Shown: positions 12,387 to 24,813 of the stretch, piece after piece
Layout: each line of letters starts with the position of its first letter
How positions within the stretch are numbered: the stretch's first letter is position 1
DNA from: Pochonia chlamydosporia 170
Taxonomy: Eukaryota > Ascomycota > Sordariomycetes > Hypocreales > Clavicipitaceae
Assembly (NCBI RefSeq): GCF_001653235.2
Contig: NC_035795.1
Coordinates: 1,054,001-1,118,000 of the forward strand
Reading direction: 5' to 3'
DNA length: 64,000 bases
Notes under the pieces: model-generated
What the model saw: only the letters and a program-made list of their open reading frames with translations
What the model was told of the DNA's origin: nothing
Databases searched by the model: none
Translations under genes and position numbers: made by a program

Positions 12387-13445
12387 ATGGCTGCTGCCGC
12401 CGTGTCCGTCCCCTTGTCACTTGGCCTTCCCGTGCCAGTTGGGTCCAACAAGGGGAAGGTCGCTCAAGAAAACTTGGCTTGGCTCAGGCCAACTTATAAA
12501 GATACTCCTATTGCTGAGATGCGAGATAGACTCAAAGAGGATGGTTACCTGTTTTTGAAGAACTTAATCCCAAGAGAGGACGTGCTTAAAGTTCGATCTG
12601 AGTGAGTGTCAATACCTATTCCACTTATACAACAAACCTCCGGAATTTGTTAAAACTGGTGCTATAACAAGATAATTAACCTAGTCCCAAGATACTTCAC
12701 TCGGTATGCTCCAACTGGAATACTGGAGCCCGGGACCTCAACGGAAGCCGGCATATTCAACTCGACCCAGTCACCGGTAGCCCACGGTGGCATCGGTGCT
12801 GGCGAACTCCCTCCCACAGATCTGCAGGTCACAACCATGACGGAGGCGCACAAAGCTCCGGAATATCTTGACTTTGTGGCACACACGGACCTACGGAGTT
12901 TTATCAGGAACCTAATGGGGTGGGACAACGAAGTGCTACTCCAGCGGACAATGCTTCGGCACAACGTCCCAGGAGCGCTAAGTACCGCTGTACACTATGA
13001 CAAGCTATTCCTTCGAGGCGGCGAGGCCTTTTTCCTCACTGCATGGATTCCCATTGGGGATGTGTCACAAAATGGCGGCGGGTTAATGTATCTGGCTGAC
13101 TCGGCGGGGCTGGGCAGGTCCATCGAGGAGGACTTTACTCGCAGAGCTGCCGAACTGACTCCAGAGGAGAGGATCAGTGCATTCAATGTCAATATGGAGA
13201 AGTATGGACAACTGTCTCAGAATGCCGCCGAGTTTGGTGAGAAGCACAAGCATCCGCGGTGGTTGGTGGCCAATTATGAAGCTGGAGATGTTGTGTTTCA
13301 CGACCCATACATGATTCATACGAGTTCCTTCAATGAGGACGCAGAGGGTAAAATCAGATTAAGTACTGATTTGAGGTTTTATCGGGAAGGAAGCGATTTG
13401 GATCAGCGCTGGATGCAGTTTTGGAAACCAGGTGATGGGCTTTGA
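12387..13445 (+). CDS. Phytanoyl-CoA dioxygenase (PhyH) family Fe(II)/2-oxoglutarate oxygenase
   Basis: Two exons: 12387-12601 and 12692-13445 (intron GTGAGT to AAG, 90 bp), 322 residues. The acceptor at 12690-12691 is chosen because it restores SEYFTRYAPTGILEPGT, the characteristic PhyH segment. The iron-binding facial triad is visible as H173 and D175 in TAVHYDKLF and the distal H281 in PYMIHTS. The arginine-containing IRLSTDLRFY strand downstream would bind 2-oxoglutarate. GDVVFHDPYMIH is also typical. Members hydroxylate small lipophilic substrates and often act in fungal secondary metabolism, but nothing next to it points to a cluster. The N-terminus (AAAAVSVPLSLGLPVPVGS) is short and Ala-rich with no convincing targeting signal. 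The substrate is unknown. Confidence 0.9.
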
Positions 13446-15422
13446 GGTGCATTGCGTTAGCTGTTTTTATATTCTGTCTTGCTCTTGATATTTCCATAGC
13501 CAGTCAATCCTTTGCTTAGACAGTGTGTTTGCAATATGAATATGATTCCTTACCGAAATTCTCCATGGAAGTACTCCGTACTGAGGAAGAGACTGAATGC
13601 TCCGGGTCGGGGCAAAGTCGGTATCTGATGTCGCATTGTAAGTGTTATGCTAAGGTGCCATCATTGGTGCGGTTAAATCCGATCACGATGTACCGAATAT
13701 CTCTTAGTCCGGTAAGCTCATATGCTGGAGATCATGTCAGCGGATATATCCTAGATTATCTCTCTGCATCAGCGGAGCGATCCCTTTTTCCTGCCAAATT
13801 ATCCAGCGGTGATTTCCTTTGATGGATCAACACAACGATAGCGCATATTTACAACAATATTGATGTGAGGAGATTCCAACGTTTTGAACATCCTGTGAGG
13901 CGAAAATTGGTTCACATTGAGCAATATGGTGTGAGATGGAAACTCGGCAAACTACTAAAATGCGAGAGAGAGAAAGAAATGCCCGAAACAAATCGGACAT
14001 TCAGCAAATAGAATACCAGCAGTTGAAGGCTCGGTCTGCCTTTCGAATCACACATCGGTCGCATGTCTTGCATGGCTTGGTACACAATCATGCCAGTGAC
14101 TCTCATGAGTGACCGATGTACCGAGACTGTCGTCTGTTGTCGGGCGCTAGGCCAGGAAAGAAAGGACCCTTGTTTCAATCCAACTGTGCTCAAGCTGACG
14201 AGTTGAAAACCTGGGGCTGGTATGGAGACCAACGATACTGGACCAGGGAAGCCAACAGGGTCATCACGGCGCCCGTGGCCCATTCGTTTCTTGTACATGT
14301 ATCATCAATGCCGTAAACTTGCGGGTCCTTGTCGGATCAAATGAGTAGTCAAACAACGAGGTAAAACGGGGTTGGGAGAAGATATTCTCCACGCCTTTGG
14401 AGGCAGTGCTGGCCTGGGCGCGCTATGTTGCATATGCTGGCCAATGCGGAGCTCAAGAGGGGACGATGGTTCAATAGTTCAATATCAGACAGTAACTGTG
14501 CGATCTCAAAAGATGGACAGACATGGGCAGTGTGCTGAAGAATTCTGGGCAAAAATGAAGCACCAGAAGTTTTAGAGTTGAGTGACAAATCTTATTGTAT
14601 CAATTACGCATCTCTGAGTCGACAAGAATTCTGCAGGCGAGCCTCATGTAGCCCTCCTTGTCCATAAGGCCGGCTGGTACCTTCATCAACGGACCAACCA
14701 CAGGCATCTCCGGGGAGTGGCTGCAGCATGTCCCTGCGCCAGGCCCCGGTTTGCCCGTACCGTAGTTTGCAGTTCGCGCTTGCCCTGACGAGTTGAGCAC
14801 ACCGTGTCCAAGTGGCCACCTCTTGCCTTACTCGTGGCGGAGTGTTTGCCGTGCCTGCCTCTCTCAGGTTTACCTTTTGGCTCCCACTGGCCGTGCAAGC
14901 CGTGTCAGCAACTGGCAGGCACTCGGTCAACACCTTCCCTGCAGCCCAGACTTTGCCGCCATTTGGCCCACTATGGGGTCGGTACTAGCGCAAAAGCACC
15001 TATGAGACGAGTTAGACCCTTTCGCCTTTTCGCCTTTGAGGCTAGTAGCCAGTCCCAGTCGACTAGCACCTCCAAAACGAACACGTAGAACTTTTTCGGG
15101 CTCACAGCGCACGACGCAACAGGTTCATCCTCCTGGCCTCGTCCATCGTCTTGTTTGGTTCTCCTTCTCCAGCCTTCTCTACAGGCGCCACGTGGGGCCT
15201 TTCGGATCTGACAAATCGGCCATGTCAAAGACGCTGATCTGGCTATTTTGACTTTCTCTTACCCTCTTTCTCTAACCTCTGTGTTCCTGTCCTGCTTTTG
15301 TACGTTGTGTAGCCGCATATCCCCCCGGTCTATACTAAGTACTTGTTCGGCTCGTCGTGCATCTCCCGGTTCCTTCGTTTTCGTCGCCGACATTCCGGTG
15401 TTCTCGCACCAAGCAAGTCAAC
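13446..15422. other. Intergenic, promoter region of the Ca2+-ATPase
   Basis: Nearly 2 kb without a recognisable gene. The last ~350 bp (15080-15420) are rich in C/T tracts, typical of strong fungal promoters and leaders. Short frames elsewhere lack family features or ordered exon-intron structure. Confidence 0.5.
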
Positions 15423-18400
15423 ATGGAGACTGCCTTTGCCCGTCCCATTGCGACGGTGCTCTCGCACTTCGAGGTCGATGAGCATGACGGTCTTACCAAC
15501 AGGAAAGTTGACGAACTGCGAATCAAATATGGCCGTAATTGTACGTCTTGTCTCCCATCTATCCACATATCTCCTACGATGGTGTTGCGCGAAATGCTAC
15601 CGCATCGCGAAGCAACGAAAGCCTTGACACCATACTCTGGAATAACCCCACCATCATCCATCTGTACGGACAGAAATGCTAACAGCAGATGACTAGCCAT
15701 CCCCGACGAACCTCCTACCCCCATCTGGGAGCTCATCTTGGAGCAATTCAAGGACCAGCTGGTGATAATTCTTCTTGGCTCCGCTGCTGTGTCGTTTGGT
15801 CTGGCTTTATTCGAAGACGAAGGCGGCTGGAGTGCATTTGTTGACCCCGCTGTTGTGAGTATGCCCGAGCAGTAATATAACATGCCCACCAGAATGCAGC
15901 GTGTATTTCGAATATGGTTGGCTAACAAGTGGTTTCGTGCTCAGATTCTCACTATCCTGATCCTCAATGCCGTCGTCGGAGTCTCTCAAGAGAGCAGCGC
16001 CGAGAAGGCGATCGCCGCTCTTCAAGAATATTCCGCCAACGAGTCCAATGTAATTCGCAATGGTGGCCACATCTCTCGAGTCAAGGCTGAAGAGCTGGTG
16101 CCGGGTGATATCGTCACAGTGGCTGTTGGAGACCGTATCCCCGCTGATTGCCGTGTGATCGCCATCGAAAGCAACAGTTTCGCTGTAGACCAGGCCATCT
16201 TGACTGGAGAGAGTGAAAGTGTTGGCAAAGACGACGAGGCCGTTGTCAAGGATGAGCGTGCCGTCCTGCAGGATCAGGTCAACATGCTCTTTTCCGGAAC
16301 CACCGTTGTAACTGGACGCGCTAGGGCCGTCGTCGTTCTCACTGGGTCGAACACTGCCATTGGAGATATTCACGAGAGCATTACTGCTCAGATCTCCGAG
16401 CCTACGCCGCTCAAGCAAAAGCTCAACGATTTTGGCGACAACCTCGCCAAAGTCATTACCGTTATCTGCATCTTGGTCTGGCTCATCAACATCCCCAACT
16501 TCAATGATCCTAGCCACGGGAGCTGGACCAAAGGTGCCATCTACTACCTCAAGATTGCCGTCTCGCTGGGCGTCGCTGCGATTCCCGAGGGTTTGGCCGT
16601 TGTTATCACCACCTGCCTCGCCCTCGGTACGCGCAAGATGGCTGCTAAGAACGCCGTTGTGCGCAGCTTGCCCTCAGTCGAGACCCTTGGAAGCTGCAGC
16701 GTCATTTGCTCCGACAAGACGGGTACTCTGACCACGAATCAAATGAGCGTCAACAAGATTGTCTTCCTCAATGAGGCCGGCAATGACCTAAGTGAACTCG
16801 ACGTTGAAGGCACCACATTTGCACCCAAAGGCGCCATTAGCGCCAATGGCAAGCGCAGGGAGAATTTAACCTCGTCATCAGACACTGTTCGCCAGATGAC
16901 TGAAGTGGCCGCTATCTGCAACGATGCCTATCTCGCTTATGATTCTCGTACCGCCACTTTCTCCAGTGTCGGTGAGCCCACCGAAGGAGCTCTACGTGCT
17001 CTCGTTGAGAAGATTGGACCCTGCCCACCTGACGGCACGCATCCCGAAGACTGCCTGCACCACGCCAGCCACGGCTACGAGAAGCAGCTCCCCCGTCTTG
17101 CCACCTATGAATTCTCCCGAGACCGTAAGAGTATGTCTGTTCTTGTCCAGAATGGAAAGCAGAAGAAACTTCTTGTCAAGGGCGCTCCCGAATCAATCAT
17201 CGATCGCTGCTCCCACACCCTCATTGGTGCCAATGGCAAGAAGGTAGCACTCACCAGCAAGCTTTCCGAGCTCCTATTGAAGGAAGTCGTCGACTATGGT
17301 AACCGTGGTCTTCGAGTTATTGCTCTAGCTAGCATCGACGATGTCTCCAAGAGTCCCTTGCTGTCCGCCAAGTCCACCGAGGACTATACCCGCCTCGAGC
17401 AGAACATGACTTTCCTGGGTCTTGTTGGTATGCTGGATCCTCCCCGAGAGGAGGTGCCTGGATCAATTGTGAAGTGCAAGGAAGCTGGTATCCGCGTTAT
17501 TGTCATCACCGGAGATAACCGCAACACTGCGGAGAGTATTTGCCGCCAAATTGGTGTCTTTGGTGAACACGAGGACCTCACTGGCAAGAGCTATACTGGG
17601 CGTGAATTCGAGAACCTGAGCCCCAGTGAGCAGCTTGAGGCAGCCAAGAGAGCTTCGTTATTCTCCCGTGTTGAGCCTGGCCACAAGTCCAAGCTGGTTG
17701 ACCTCCTGCAGTCTCTCGGCGAGGTCGTGGCTATGACTGGTGACGGTGTCAATGATGCTCCAGCACTCAAGAAGGCCGATATTGGTGTTGCCATGGGATC
17801 CGGTACCGATGTTTCCAAGCTGGCCGCAGACATGGTCCTCGCGGACAGCAACTTTGCCACAATTGAAGTCGCCATTGAGGAAGGTCGCGCCATTTACAAC
17901 AACACCCAGCAGTTCATTCGTTATCTCATCTCGTCCAACATTGGTGAGGTCGTTTCCATTTTCCTCACTGCTGCTCTGGGCATGCCCGAAGCTTTGATCC
18001 CTGTCCAGCTCCTCTGGGTTAACCTGGTCACCGATGGTCTTCCTGCTACCGCTCTGTCCTTCAACCCGTCTGACCACGACATCATGAGGCGCCAGCCCCG
18101 AAAGAGGGATGAGCCCCTTATTGGTGGATGGTTGTTCTTGCGTTACCTGATTATCGGAACGTATGTCGGTCTGGCTACCGTTGCTGGATACGCTTGGTGG
18201 TTCATGTACAACCCCGAGGGACCTCAGATTTCGTTTAAGCAGCTCTCCCGCTTTCATCATTGCACTGCCGACTTCCCTGAAATCGGCTGTGAGATGTTCT
18301 CCAACGACATGGCCAAGGCCGGTTCTACTGTCTCACTGTCCATTCTCGTCGTCATCGAAATGTTCAACGCCATGAACGCCTTGTCATCCAGCGAATCGCT

Positions 18401-18738
18401 CCTCTCCCTCCCCCTGTGGAAGAACATGATGCTTGTATATGCCATTGCGTTGTCCATGGCTCTGCACTTTGCTCTTCTTTACATCCCCTTCTTGCAGACT
18501 TTGTTTGCAATTGTCCCACTGAACGTAACCGAGTGGAAGGCAGTTGTCATCATCAGTGCACCAGTCATGTAAGTACCACATGCCGTATTTTGGCTGTGAT
18601 AGCAACACCAAGAAACAATTTGCTAATTCGGATTTTAGTCTACTTGATGAGGTTCTGAAGTTGGTTGAGCGCAACTTCTTCATGCAGACGACAACACATG
18701 AGCCGGCAAAGGCTATCAAGGGTAAGAAGGAAATATAG
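15423..18738 (+). CDS. SERCA-type P2A Ca2+-ATPase
   Basis: Four exons: 15423-15540, 15697-15854, 15945-18568 and 18639-18738, giving 999 residues, the usual SERCA length. The pump moves Ca2+ into the ER lumen at the cost of ATP. Visible motifs in order are: N-terminal cytosolic helices; LTGESESV (actuator); [22 protein letters not shown] (M4 Ca2+ site); the phosphorylated aspartate D349 in [21 protein letters not shown] (nucleotide binding); and [21 protein letters not shown] (hinge). Transmembrane helices include [20 protein letters not shown] (M6). The C-terminus ends in KAIKGKKEI, a lysine-rich tail compatible with ER retention. The family is the one of Neurospora nca-1 and Aspergillus SrcA. 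A possible poly(A) signal AATAAA is at 18763-18768. Confidence 0.96.
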
Positions 18739-19190
18739 ACGATAAAATGAAAAGAAGAGCAAAATAAAACAAAACCAAGAAACTATATAGAGACGGAAGT
18801 AACGTTTTTGCATGAACGGCTTTAGCTAGACGGTAGACACATGTATGATAGTTTTCCCTCTGTCGCTGGCGGGGATTTGAGTGTACTTCGCGGCGGCCAA
18901 TGTTTGTCATAGTCAATATACAAAAGGCATTTGAGGTTTAAGAGAAAACGAATCGGTGGCTCGTGCTGACTGAGAAGCACTGTGTGGCTGAATTGGAACA
19001 CCCAAGTTTAGTTGATGTAATTCTTGTTTATTCCACCTCGACGCCAGCCGAGCATCTAGATATTCGTACAGGGCATTCCTAAACGCGCCTCTAAACTCAA
19101 CTTCAACTCATCCAACTGCCCGGATTTGTATCATGTCAGGCCCGAAACCATCACATTCCTACCCCAGCTATGTCCCACGCGACAAAATCT
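18739..19190. other. Convergent 3' intergenic region
   Basis: Convergent 3' flanks of the Ca2+-ATPase (plus) and Pup3 (minus). A/T-rich near 18740-18790. No gene seen. Confidence 0.5.
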
Positions 19191-19986
19191 TTAGTCTTGT
19201 CTACCCTTTAGTAATCTCTTGGTAACCTTGTCCTTCTCAATGATGTACACGTGTGCGCCCCAGCCGGAAAGGGCGTCTCTGTCAACGGCGTTCAATAGAG
19301 ATTGAGAGATGGTTTCGAAAAGAGCATCAGGGCCCTGCATCAGTTAGCAATGCCAGTCTTCCCGTGCAACATGCCCAACCGCCAGGACCAAAACAAAAGG
19401 GACATACCATATCGGGCTCCCACAAACCCTCACACATGCCAAACAACTGCTCCGAAGCGGTGCCCGAAACAATAAAGTCCTTGGCAAAGTCGATACAGCC
19501 TATACTATCGAAGCCACAGATGAACGGCTTTCCGGTCTTGGGATCCAGCCCCGCAACGACGGGCGACACGAAGTAAGGACCGAAGCGGCGCTCGTAGAGG
19601 GACGACGAGACGAGGTTGGCAAAGGTTCGGGGGGCGATGGCTCGCTCCTCGCGGAGGCGATACATGTTGACCTTGTAGCGGAAGAGGTCGGCGACGGTGC
19701 TGACGTCCGTGGCGAGACCGGTCAGGCCGAGGAATACGTCGCCGTATTGGAAGATCTTGGGGAAGTTGTTGGAGACGGTGAGGGCTTGGAGGCCGAGGCG
19801 GAGATCGCAGGCTATGGCGACGCAGTCCTTGCCGACCATGGCGACGCAGGCGCCGCCGTCTGAGGGGTGGTTAGTGCTGGCGGTGCGTCGTGGATGGGCT
19901 TTTACTAACTGATGGAGAAGGGGGATGACTGAGATGTTGGTTAGTATTGGTGTGTCGTGATGGGGAGGTAGATGTGGACGTACCAT
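19191..19986 (-). CDS. PUP3: 20S proteasome subunit beta-3 (Pup3)
   Basis: Four exons: 19986-19984, 19928-19910, 19859-19408 and 19334-19191, 205 residues, the same length as yeast Pup3. Exon 1 is just the ATG and exon 2 is 19 nt; together they give MSSPFSIN joined to [19 protein letters not shown], matching the family. Other conserved blocks are [53 protein letters not shown] and the C-terminal [18 protein letters not shown]. Beta-3 is a structural, non-catalytic ring subunit: it has no processed N-terminal Thr, which agrees with what is seen. It acts in the nuclear and cytosolic 26S proteasome. Confidence 0.95.
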
Positions 19987-20732
19987 GTTGTTTGGTTTGG
20001 AGGAACTGCTTGAGGTTGAGCAGCGTCGCTCAGCACGACTACAATGACTCAATCGAGCTCTGTTTTGGAGAGAGCTTTGGCAGAGGACCTGGCGGGGTGG
20101 TATGTGTCGATGGGTGCAGGTTGTGGGAGGTTGGAGATGCGTGGTGATGGTGTTGAAGCTCCCTGCACGTCGATGGATGGATGTCGTCGTGGTAGCTCAA
20201 CTGCACTCAGTCAGTTGCACGCCAGCAAGCACAGAGACAAGGCAACACACTGGCGTGGCAGAGTCGCTGACTGGCTGTGTGGAGACTCTTGGAGCTGAGA
20301 GTGGTGGCTGGTGGCTGTCATTGGTCAGAGCTGTGGTTGTCCCTGTGCTCTACCTCATGGGAAGGCTGCCTGCTTCTGGCGGAGGTTGGAGGCTTCGAGA
20401 AGCACTGACTTATGTGTCGTCCTGGACTACGCAACCAGATGAGTGAGCAGCCGCTATCATTTGAAGTTTTGGCTTTGTTGTTGAAGACAAGCTTCTGATG
20501 CATGATTTGCACAATACCTCTTATTTGTCCCTGTCTTTCACTTGAATTTGCCACTTGCTTATAGGGTGAAGATAGTAGAGGAAGAGCACCTACCCCACCA
20601 TTCATAGCCATACCATCACTGCCACATCCATCGCTCAGTAAGACCACATATATCAATCAATCTCGGCTCTCTCCTCCTCCTCGAGGTTCCCAGGTTTCTA
20701 CTTTCATATTTCCTTCTACAACCTCACACAAA
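19987..20732. other. Divergent promoter region Pup3 / TUG-UBX
   Basis: Both flanking genes start here and diverge. The plus strand has G/T-rich low-complexity frames at 20040-20440 that read through but have no protein character. No proteasome-associated control element could be assigned with confidence. Confidence 0.45.
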
Positions 20733-22288
20733 ATGGCATCTCATGTTGTCGTTATTGCCACCGACTTGCGCCGGGCGACCATCAAAGTCACCCCCGGCAC
20801 ATACCTCTCCGATGTCCTCGACCAAGCTTGCCAGAAGCTCAACCTCTCCAGTGACAAATACCTCGTCAAGTGAAGATTTTCTCCCGCGCAAAGTCAACCC
20901 CCCTTCTCGGCTAACCACCCAGCAGGCACAAACAGAAACAAGTCGATCTCTCTGTCCCCTTCCGAACATCTGGCCTTACCGGCGGCGCCAAGCTTGAGCT
21001 TGTTCTGCGCTCCAAAACCCCATCCGCAGTGCAAATCGCCCTCCAAATACCCCAACCGGAAGCGAAAGAGATTCCTGGCGGCCGCTTAATCAAGAAATTT
21101 CCCTCAGACCTAACGCTATGGAAAGTCATGCGCCAGTTTGAAAGTGGCGAGGCGAACGCAGGCAAGAATATCAACATTACAGCGAGGGGGTATGCGAGCA
21201 CCACGAGTGGGAGCGGCCAGTTGTATTACGAGACGCCGGTGTTGAATATTATGGGGAGGGAGTTTTCTGGCTTTCAAGAGTTTCAGAAGACGTTGGCGCA
21301 ACTGGGTCATAATTCGGGGAATGTGTTGATTCGGTTGGGGTATAAGAGGACGGAGAAGACGCTCTTCGAGGCCATGCAGGAGATTAGTATGTATTTTAAA
21401 GATGGGGACGAGGAGAAGGAGGCTGAGAAGAAAGCCGACGAAGCGAAGCATGAGCCAGAGAAGGAGGATCAACGACCTGAAGACACGGTTATGACGGATG
21501 GGGTCCCAGAAGCAGCGGGGATGCAACAAAACTCAACATCGTCACAAACTCCCGCAGCAGTGCAACTGGCGGAGGAAGAAGCTCCCCAAGAGAGTGCAAA
21601 TATTTCTTCACCGCTACCACAGGATCCGTATCAGCCCGTCAACGTCTTTCTTGCACCAACAGGGTCTACGCCCGCAGCAGCATTGGTACCAGCTTCGGAA
21701 ACGGACTTCACTCCTACTGTTGCCCATGCTCAATTACACCAGGCTCGACTCCTGGAAAGCTCCCGGAACAAACGGCTGCTCTCAGACAAGGAACTGGAAG
21801 AGAAAGCTGCCGCAGAGGAAGCGCGCATTGCGAGTATCAAGTTCGTCCTCGTCAAGGTCCGATTTCCAGATAACACAAGCAGCGAGTGGCAGGTCAGTCC
21901 CAGCGAGACGGGGGCTTTTTTGTACGAAGCCGTACGGCATGTCATGGCAGATGCTTCTCAAAAGTTTCACTTGGTACTCCCTGGTGGCAAGGATATTATC
22001 AAAGATAACAGCGGGCCAGGCCATAACCTCGTCAAGGCGTATAAGCTGTCAGGCCGCGTCTTGGTCAACCTGGTGTGGGAAGACAGCGTACCAGCGGCAG
22101 TCAGAAAGCAGCCCTTCCTCAAAGCTAATGTAGCGCAGCAAGGTCAGGCTGTCAAGGTACCTGATTTGCCGACGGTGGATGATGAGCCTGTGGCGGGCCC
22201 GTCGAAGGGCGAGGTGAAGGAGGAGAAGAAGGAGAAGAGTGACGGGATTAAGAAGATACCAAAGTGGTTGAAGCTGGGGAAGAAATGA
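20733..22288 (+). CDS. TUG/ASPSCR1-like UBX domain protein
   Basis: Two exons: 20733-20869 and 20926-22288, 499 residues. Residues ~4-80 form a TUG-type ubiquitin-like domain (VVVIATDLRRATIKVTPGTYLSDVLDQ ... SGLTGGAKLELVLRSK). A second conserved block spans ~95-210 (IPGGRLIKKFPSDLTLWKVMRQFE ... LIRLGYKRTEKTLFEAM). An acidic/Gln-rich linker follows, and near 370-460 a UBX domain (FVLVKVRFPDNTSSEWQVS ... KFHLVLPGGKDI). The C-terminus is Lys/Glu-rich. UBX proteins are Cdc48/p97 cofactors; yeast Ubx4 is the closest analogue in layout. Its role is presumably in Cdc48-dependent protein handling. The first exon ends two bases into a Lys codon; splicing removes an immediate in-frame TGA. Confidence 0.88.
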
Positions 22289-22830
22289 GGTTATCATATG
22301 ATTTGCATTGTCGGCGTTTGTTTTGATGTACTTGATGGATTGGGGTAAGCGTGCTGTTATACATAAATGGGAGGTTTACACTAAAGGCGGAGGAAACAGA
22401 TGAGACGTTTCCAATATAGTAAGAAGCATGCTACATTGAAGAACGGTCATTGTACATTTCGAGTCCAACAACGAAAATAGAATCTCAAATCACACTCACC
22501 GTTTTGGAAGAAAACACGACATTCATCAGATGACCCATGAATCCCATGGACCACGTCTTATCAGTCACAGCCCAATTCTTGAGAAGGTAATTTTGGTATT
22601 CAGCAAAAGCAGCAGGCTATCCGTGTCCCAATCCGATCCACAAACAGCCCTTCTCATCCCACCACTTTTGCCCGCCCAATGCATCAGCATCAATATTTCA
22701 TGACCCCACGCCGGTTTTTACATGCATTTCCCGAAAACAAAATCGTTGGTTCGTTTCATGGCGTAGCCCCCAATTGGAATTTTTTCGCTTTCCAAATAGA
22801 ACCCTGTCCGTCTATATATTCGGAGGGAAT
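22289..22830. other. Convergent 3' intergenic region
   Basis: 3' flanks of the UBX gene and of RPL36. I see no gene or repeat here. Confidence 0.5.
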
Positions 22831-23432
22831 TTAGTGGGCGCGGCGGGACTCGGCAATGACGCGCTGGAGCTCATCGACCTTCTTCTTGGCACGGCCAAAG
22901 GTACCGAGCTGCGGAAGGTTAGTATATCGAAGGGCTGAAGGGTAGGAGCCGACGTACTCTCTTCTTGGCGAGCTTACGGGCACGCTTGTCCTTGGAGTTG
23001 CGGAGCAATTCGATGACACGGCGCTCGTAGGGGGCGAGACTGAGTATGTTAGCTGTGATATTTTGTGTGGCGAGCAGTAGGCACGAAGACCAGTTGATTC
23101 TGACATTTCGCATCGACGATTAACTCGGGATTGAGACAAACTTACCCAGCAACCTCCTTGACGACCTCACGGACGAAAGCAGTGCGCTTGCTCAGGTGGC
23201 CCTTGGTACGGGACACACGGGGCTTGACAACACGGGGAGTGGTTTTCTATATCCAGCGAAAAAATAAATCGTCAGTGTCCATCGTCTGCTTCGGCAACAG
23301 TGACCACCTCGCGGGGGAGGGGAGAGCGGGAGCAGAGATCCTCCACGAGGTGAGACTGTGACAATATCAACGTACGTGGCCGCGGTTCAGACCGACGGTC
23401 AGACCGGTTTTCGCGGGCGCTTCCTTGGCCAT
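22831..23432 (-). CDS. RPL36: 60S ribosomal protein eL36
   Basis: Four exons: 23432-23376, 23246-23146, 23039-22958 and 22908-22831, giving 105 residues, normal for eL36. The joined product starts [19 protein letters not shown], continues [20 protein letters not shown] and [19 protein letters not shown], then [20 protein letters not shown], and ends [20 protein letters not shown]. This is the full eL36 sequence pattern. The protein is basic and sits in the large ribosomal subunit. The intron-dense structure is normal for fungal ribosomal protein genes. Confidence 0.97.
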
Positions 23433-23757
23433 CTTTGTCGAATTGGTGATGGGTTGTCGACTTCGGCGTTGGGTGATGTCGAGGGAAGGAAGATCACCAA
23501 ATTCTCCAGCGGTAAATTTCAGTGGATGGGGCCTCACCTGGCGTGCATGGTGGATTCCAAAAATTTTCGAGTTGTGGGTCACGTGCAAGAGGGTAAGCGA
23601 TCGGTGTGGCGGAGGGTTGATAATCCGAAATGTAGAAGGGAGGCTCCACTATGCGCGCTTGGCTGCTTTGGGAGAGGGGCAGTTGTTCAAGTCGCGTCGA
23701 TGGTTTGTGAGCGCGTCGTCGACAATGCAAGTACTTTACACGGGAGGATAAGTTACA
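23433..23757. promoter_or_regulatory. Shared divergent promoter, RPL36 / thymidylate synthase
   Basis: Only 325 bp separate the two start codons, which point away from each other. The interval must therefore hold both promoters and both 5' leaders. No TATA box is obvious on either side. A coupling of ribosome production with dTMP synthesis is an inference from geometry only. Confidence 0.6.
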
Positions 23758-24813
23758 ATGGCGACTCAACAGAATGGCGTTGCTGCCAACGGAGCTGCTT
23801 CCAAGAGACATGAGGAGTACCAGTACCTGGATTTGATTCGTGAGATTCTTGATGAGGGAGAAGAGAGACCTGATCGGTATGTGTAAACGGCCAGCGGTGA
23901 GGGCATTCACGAGCATGAACCCCCACTAACATGATGCAGCACAGGAACCGGCACAATCAGCATCTTTGCTCCTCGACCACTCAAATTCTCACTCAACAGG
24001 GACGGCACGCCGATTGTTCCCCTCCTCACCACTAAGCGCGTGTTCCTGCGGGCTGTGATTGCCGAGCTACTCTGGTTCATCGAAGGCAACACCTCATCCA
24101 AGGCCCTTAGCGACGTGGGCGTCAAAATCTGGGACGGCAACGGCTCCCGCGAGTTCCTCGACAACTTGGGCCTCACGCACCGCGAAGAAGGCGACCTGGG
24201 CCCTGTATACGGATTCCAATGGCGTCACTTTGGAGCGGAATACGTCGACGCAAAGACAGGTTACGCAGGACAAGGCGTCGACCAGCTCGCTGATGTCATT
24301 GACAAGCTCAAGAACAAACCATATGATCGGAGGATCATCATGAGTGCATGGAACGCCCGTGACTTGCACCTCATGGCCCTCCCGCCGTGTCATGTCTTTG
24401 CACAGTTTTACGTCTCGTACCCCAGCCGTGGGAGGCGCAACGGCAAACCCGCGGTGAACGGCACAAATGGCAGCGCGGAAAAGGGCCATCTACACTGCCA
24501 GTTGTACCAACGGTCCTGCGACATGGGTCTCGGCGTGCCATTCAACATTGCTAGCTACGCGCTGCTCACACACATGATGGCACATGTGTGCGATTTAGTC
24601 CCAGGGAGTTTGACGCATGTCATGGGCGATGCGCACGTCTACGCTGATCATGAAGATGCCCTGAATATACAGCTGGAAAGAGAACCGCGTGACTTCCCTG
24701 AGATAGAAATCGCGCGGGAGAAGGGAGGCAGCATTGATGGATGGAAGGTGGAAGATTTCGTGATCAAGGGGTATGATCCGCACAAGACGATCGCCATGAA
24801 GATGGCTGTATAG
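23758..24813 (+). CDS. CDC21: Thymidylate synthase
   Basis: Two exons: 23758-23876 and 23940-24813, 330 residues. It converts dUMP to dTMP with methylene-tetrahydrofolate as carbon donor and reductant. The catalytic nucleophile is Cys190 in [13 protein letters not shown]. The phosphate- and dUMP-binding segments [28 protein letters not shown] and [10 protein letters not shown] are intact, as are WFIEGNTS and [14 protein letters not shown]. Compared with yeast and bacterial enzymes there is a ~20-residue hydrophilic insert after QFYVSYPS (residues ~200-220, rich in Gly, Asn, Lys and Arg), as seen in other filamentous fungi. The C-terminal MKMAV is the usual closing tail. Confidence 0.97.

Noticed and set aside
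17658..18260. 200-codon minus-strand frame inside the Ca2+-ATPase
   Set aside because: Antisense of highly conserved ATPase hinge and M5-M6 coding sequence.
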